Shown here: one piece after another, positions 61,501 to 64,000 of the stretch
Numbering within the stretch: position 1 is the first letter of the stretch
Layout: each line of letters begins with the position of its first letter
Assembly (NCBI GenBank): GCA_030824075.1
Contig: JAVBYJ010000005.1
Coordinates: forward strand, 124,001 to 188,000
Reading direction: 5' to 3'
Length of the DNA: 64,000 bases
Source of the DNA: Geothrix sp.
GTDB lineage: Bacteria; Acidobacteriota; Holophagae; Holophagales; Holophagaceae
The notes under the pieces: generated by a model
What the model was told of the DNA's origin: nothing
The model's input: only the letters and a program-made list of their open reading frames with translations
Database searches by the model: none
Program-made: the position numbers and the translations under genes

Positions 61501-62672
61501 GTCCTGGGTCCGCTGACCTTGGCCTGAACGGTTCCGCGGGTGCCCTGGAACTCCGAAAGGCGCAGGGTGCGTCCGAACGCATCCATATCGAGATTCGTCC
61601 CCTGCAGGGTGACCTGGACCGGTGCGTGCCGAGACCAGCTTCCCTGGACATCCAGATCCCCCTGGGGGGAGGACCAGCGCAGGTGGTCCAGCCGGGCCTG
61701 CTCCAGCCCGCCACCCACCTTGACCTCAAGGCTGCCCGGAAGGAACCCGCGCTGGCTGGGCCGCAGATCCTGTCCCTCGGCGACGAAGGTCCAGGCGGGC
61801 TGATTCACAGAACCCTGAAGGGTCCCCACCAGATCCAGGCGGCCGGTCAGGGGCGGGGGCTTGGCACCACCCCAGCGGGCGGCCTGGGTCAGATCCAGAA
61901 CCCCGGTGAGGCGGGCTTCCACCCGGTCGGTCGCCTTGGCGGTTTTCGCTTCATAGAGGCCTTTCAGGCGGACCTGACTCTCCCCAAGGCGCACATAGGC
62001 CTCATGGATCCTCAACTGGGGTTCAGAAATCTCACCGTTCAGATCCAGGCGGCCCTTCTCCCAGCCCTCGGGACCTTTCACGGTCAGCTGGGCGCCGACG
62101 AGATTGACGCGGACATGATTCGGGCCCAGGCCCGTGGCCTTCATGTCGAACTGGTAGCGCAGCGCCGGGATGCCCCGCAGCGGTTCGGGCACCTCGATCT
62201 CCCCGCTGGTGAGGCTGACGAGATCCAGCCGGAACTGGGGCAGGGGGCCTATCCGCGGGGGACGGCGCTTGAGCTTGATCGCTGCGAGCCCCGCCTCGGT
62301 CAGGCGCACGTGGGGATGCTCTACCCGAACCGAATAAAAGCGGCGGGTTTGGCCAAAAAGAGACCATACGTCGGCCTGGACCTCGATCCGCTTGACCGTC
62401 AGCAGGTCCCCGCCCAGCTGGAGGTCGTGGAGCACCACAGACCCCAGGGCCGGATGAAGCTCGATCCGGCCGATGGCAAGCGGCAGTCCCGTCTCATCCC
62501 GGGCCAGCGCATCCAGCTGACCCACGGTCCAGCGGAGCACTGCGGGGCGCCTCGCCAGCCATGGAGTCAAGGTGAACACGGTGGCACCCGCCACCAAGGT
62601 ATACGCCACCCGGCGGATCCAGCGCCGGCCCCAGAGCCGTTGCACCGCGTCCTTGGTGGGTTGCCAGGGCAT
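58572..62672 (-). CDS. tamB: TamB/DUF490-type translocation and assembly module protein
   Basis: 1366 residues. An N-terminal membrane helix (about residues 20-40, TLVAGATVFTLTPWLA) anchors a long periplasmic beta-rich groove of the AsmA/TamB type. The C-terminal DUF490 part contains blocks such as TPSLRQDEIVAILIN and a LGASKGGSSGLNPSGEIRHTWSPK end. TamB helps transport phospholipid or assemble outer-membrane proteins. Its start overlaps the stop of the Ser/Thr kinase by one base (TGATG), so they are coupled; no tamA is next to it. Confidence 0.9.
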   Translation of the reverse strand: MPWQPTKDAVQRLWGRRWIRRVAYTLVAGATVFTLTPWLARRPAVLRWTVGQLDALARDETGLPLAIGRIELHPALGSVVLHDLQLGGDLLTVKRIEVQADVWSLFGQTRRFYSVRVEHPHVRLTEAGLAAIKLKRRPPRIGPLPQFRLDLVSLTSGEIEVPEPLRGIPALRYQFDMKATGLGPNHVRVNLVGAQLTVKGPEGWEKGRLDLNGEISEPQLRIHEAYVRLGESQVRLKGLYEAKTAKATDRVEARLTGVLDLTQAARWGGAKPPPLTGRLDLVGTLQGSVNQPAWTFVAEGQDLRPSQRGFLPGSLEVKVGGGLEQARLDHLRWSSPQGDLDVQGSWSRHAPVQVTLQGTNLDMDAFGRTLRLSEFQGTRGTVQAKVSGPRTGDPLTRLDRWQAALKVALTQHGLDAGGFQASLDRGQATLDRLSLNLEALKVDGSGRASVGPHGLTQMEGEGHAEVGAGQVARTLLAWKVVDLDMEGQTKVQAKVSWSRAAGLGLLGSCEITGPRWHGAQVDSLQAKVEIRGSDLWVKDIDLRKDEGRGGGELWLTWGRTAPGQAQTEMCFTAFRLPVAEGLRAADLKDSEGNDLPLTGLGSGWVRLQGSYAQLTMNGFAQVKSGKAYGITIPAASSDFSMDLNARRLKLEDVRVAERQELLGRGEIPPEGALALTGQAELDLPRWTWWVDLDGRLDSQLLALPGPRIQAQVKTRLLGPITSPFGTMDLPEGQIDLNRGRIFFGDRSVEGLEGTVQLERGRLEGRLGIEGRPNPLLKAQVRRDGPDLLGDLTLSLSPESAPTDTLARSLTEDLLEDLNLDAKVQGRWKNGSDLTWTGSLDRLVARFNAFELHQVRPSALKGNALGTVVDITLEGGARSPVNQTAAQAANLRLSGTVPFSGSAPMAIQAQGSANLAHVKSIFDRVMEVDDYSLLSELRVQGVSRFDILAHGTYADPQLDGTLSLDKGQVNLRGYQGVEDLQAVVVLKNRTLAIPEGQPMRGTLAHGDLEASGAVTWQLGGLEAYAMKASLANFQLRDVPDGLDLQGTLQATLDGVEEGGLLKGRLRADRLSYQTEVKLSDLILRSALSDSGGLTGLDLDDPLDRIRLDLDLDLRSPWNIENNLLKLEGRTEGPFQILGTLAHPVPRGTMVFQPGGRITNIFPAGDMVVTAGSLAFTESRPMDPIITLQGSVSSIPGYAVNLDIRGTLSNLNIVPSSTPSLRQDEIVAILINPGNVANVGIASASSGVTQGAITSGLASAGSGLISTLAFAPLQEQLRRTLGLDRVNVAVRTTSVGTTETEFTLGKSVNLLGQRSAFVVSHKKSGELSITSGQVEWRFGGFILQLGASKGGSSGLNPSGEIRHTWSPK

Positions 62673-63640
62673 CAGTTCTTTTCGCCGCAGTTCGGGCAGA
62701 CCATGGCCATCCGGGGCAGTTGCCGGTAGCAGAAGCGGCAGAGCCGCGCCTGCGTCGCGGCCCGCAGGGACGGGTGGGGACCGGAGGAGGAAGAGGACAG
62801 CACGGCCGTTCCGAGGGGGCGGGTCTCCCGGGCGACATTCTCTTTCAGGCGGCGGAGCGCCTCCAGGAGGGCCTGGGCGGAGAGGTAGCGTTCACCCAGG
62901 TTCACAGCCAAGGCCTTCATCACGACTTCCGAGAAGGCCTTGGGAACGACGGGGTTTCGCAGATGCGGCGCCACGATCTGCTGGCTGGTGAAGGCCTGGG
63001 CGATCTTCAGGGGATCCGCGTCGTAGAAGGGCACCGTGCCTGTGAGCATCTCGTACAGGGTGATGCCCAGAGACCACAGGTCGGATTGGAACACGGCCCG
63101 GCCCCGGAAATGCTCGGGAGCCATGTAGGGTGGCGAGCCGATTCGCGTGGGCGCGTAGGGCACATGCTGCATCTCCAGCACGCGGGACGTGCCGAAGTCG
63201 GTGACCTTGGCCACGCCGTCACGGTTCAACAGGATATTGGCGGGGCGCAGATCGCGGTGGAGGATCTGATGGCCGTGGGCGAAGGCGATGGCGCTGCAGA
63301 CATCCAACCCGATCTCAAGCGCACGGGTGGGCGGCAGGGACCGCTCCCGGCGGATGAAGCGGTCAAGGCCCTCACCCTCCACGTATTCCAACACCATGAA
63401 AAAGATGCCGTTCTTCCGCTCGACGGTGATGAGTTCGACGATATTCGGATGCTTCAGGCCCGCCATGATGCGCGGCTCCTTCAGCAGGTCGACGATCTCG
63501 TCCTGCTGCTGGTGCGGAACCTTCAGTGCCACCTTGCGGTTGACCCAAGTGTCCATGGCGAGGTACACCGCACCGAAACCGCCGGAACCGAGGCGGTCCA
63601 GGATCTGGTATTTCCCCAGGGTCTGGTCCTTGGAAAGCAC
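62672..63640 (-). CDS. Ser/Thr protein kinase with C-terminal zinc ribbon
   Basis: 322 residues. A Hanks-type kinase domain (about residues 8-270) shows the glycine loop LGSGGFGAVYLAMD, the lysine in VALKVPH, the catalytic HRDLRPANILL (Arg in place of the usual Lys), DFGTSRV and APEHFRG. There is no membrane helix. A Ser-rich linker precedes a C-terminal C-x2-C...C-x2-C zinc ribbon (CRFC, then CPNC). A GTG start at 63640 is used because a GGAG lies nine bases upstream and no ATG gives a sensible N-terminus; the frame is open to 63796. It is coupled to tamB, hinting that it responds to envelope status. Confidence 0.88.
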   Translation of the reverse strand: MLSKDQTLGKYQILDRLGSGGFGAVYLAMDTWVNRKVALKVPHQQQDEIVDLLKEPRIMAGLKHPNIVELITVERKNGIFFMVLEYVEGEGLDRFIRRERSLPPTRALEIGLDVCSAIAFAHGHQILHRDLRPANILLNRDGVAKVTDFGTSRVLEMQHVPYAPTRIGSPPYMAPEHFRGRAVFQSDLWSLGITLYEMLTGTVPFYDADPLKIAQAFTSQQIVAPHLRNPVVPKAFSEVVMKALAVNLGERYLSAQALLEALRRLKENVARETRPLGTAVLSSSSSGPHPSLRAATQARLCRFCYRQLPRMAMVCPNCGEKN

Positions 63641-63710
63641 GGGTGGAAGCTCCGAAGCGATGGCTTCAGCATGACCGAAACGGGCACTGCATCCTAGCCC
63701 GCGTGCAGAG

Positions 63711-64000
63711 CTACTCGAAGATGCGATCGAGTAGCGACCCCTGGTCTTCCCAGGCCGCAACCAGATGGCGGATCCTCGGTCTCGCCTCCATGCCAAGCCC
63801 GTAGGCCTTGCGGAACACGGCCCGGTCTTCCACGGTGGCGCGGTGGTGCTGGCGGAGGTGTTCGCCCCAGCTGGAACTCAGGAAACTCTCCACGAAGCGC
63901 AGCAGGCCCGGTTCAGGTGGCGCCAGATCAAGGAAAAGGGACCAGCGAACAGCGCCGTCCCGGATGCGGATGCGACGGACCTCCCGCATGGCCTCCTGGA
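63711..64000 (-). CDS. MFS transporter C-terminal end, 5' part outside window
   Basis: The visible 96 residues match the soluble C-terminal tail of EntS/MFS_3-type major facilitator transporters: RDGAVRWSLFLDLAPPEPG, then FVESFLSSSWGEHLRQHHRATVEDRAVF, interrupted only by spacing, and a final PRIRHLVAAWE. No membrane segment is seen because it lies beyond base 64000. It runs on the same strand as the kinase, 70 bases upstream of it. Confidence 0.78.
   Translation of the reverse strand, partial: QEAMREVRRIRIRDGAVRWSLFLDLAPPEPGLLRFVESFLSSSWGEHLRQHHRATVEDRAVFRKAYGLGMEARPRIRHLVAAWEDQGSLLDRIFE

Overview
This window is GC-rich bacterial chromosome with dense, co-oriented, often overlapping genes. 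Protein resemblance suggests an acidobacterium of the Holophaga/Geothrix type. The supporting genes are an AdoCbl-dependent ribonucleotide reductase, a Ptb-Buk module, class III tricorn-like and M29 peptidases, and many two-component-propeller and Asp-box proteins. That placement is inference; no rRNA, tRNA or CRISPR array was seen.

Layout. 0-4.4 kb: DUF5666 fragment, plsY-gpsA (phospholipid synthesis), a zinc alcohol dehydrogenase and corA. 4.4-10.6 kb: an Arn-like envelope-sugar operon (ArnA-type UDP-glucuronate decarboxylase, two ArnT-type transferases, a GT9 heptosyltransferase-like enzyme, an ArnE/F-like transporter) with a small Lys/Gly-repeat secreted protein on the opposite strand. 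10.7-12.5 kb: mtnA plus a class II aldolase, the pair expected for the methylthioribose/5-deoxyribose DHAP shunt. 12.6-15.7 kb: TPR protein, Omp85-like barrel, membrane protein. 15.8-19.2 kb: a phosphate acyltransferase-butyrate kinase fusion facing a stand-alone phosphate butyryltransferase, separated by a 263-bp element with perfect 23-bp inverted ends that supply both stop codons. 19.2-33.4 kb: TfoX-N, rsmE, tricorn-like protease, DoxX, M29 aminopeptidase, mtgA, propeller-GGDEF sensor, mdh, MoaD-like/Asp-box pair, cyclic-nucleotide-binding protein. 35.1-38.5 kb: nrdJ with candidate NrdR boxes. 39.3-47.1 kb: nitroreductase, DUF2400, hemH-hemG, DUF2914, YetF, SPL-like radical SAM and a methyltransferase. 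52.2-64 kb: gltB, dnaX, moaD, tamB, a Ser/Thr kinase and the end of an MFS transporter.

The most unusual content is two clusters of integron gene cassettes without an integrase in view. One lies directly behind gltB (47.8-52.2 kb, six attC sites) and one directly behind nrdJ (33.8-35.1 kb, one intact attC). The seven attC sites are 119-124 bp long and alike. They begin and end with YCTAAC/GTTAGR core boxes, carry an unpaired spacer, and have an L box with two extra bases on one arm, as attC sites do. All cassette genes lie on the minus strand in the canonical gene-then-attC orientation. Core boxes are intact next to gltB and decay with distance from it. The stop codon of gltB itself lies in the first core box and is probably supplied by the cassette. 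Most cassette genes are lower in GC than the chromosome and encode unknown, membrane, DinB or DUF2200/DUF4386 proteins.
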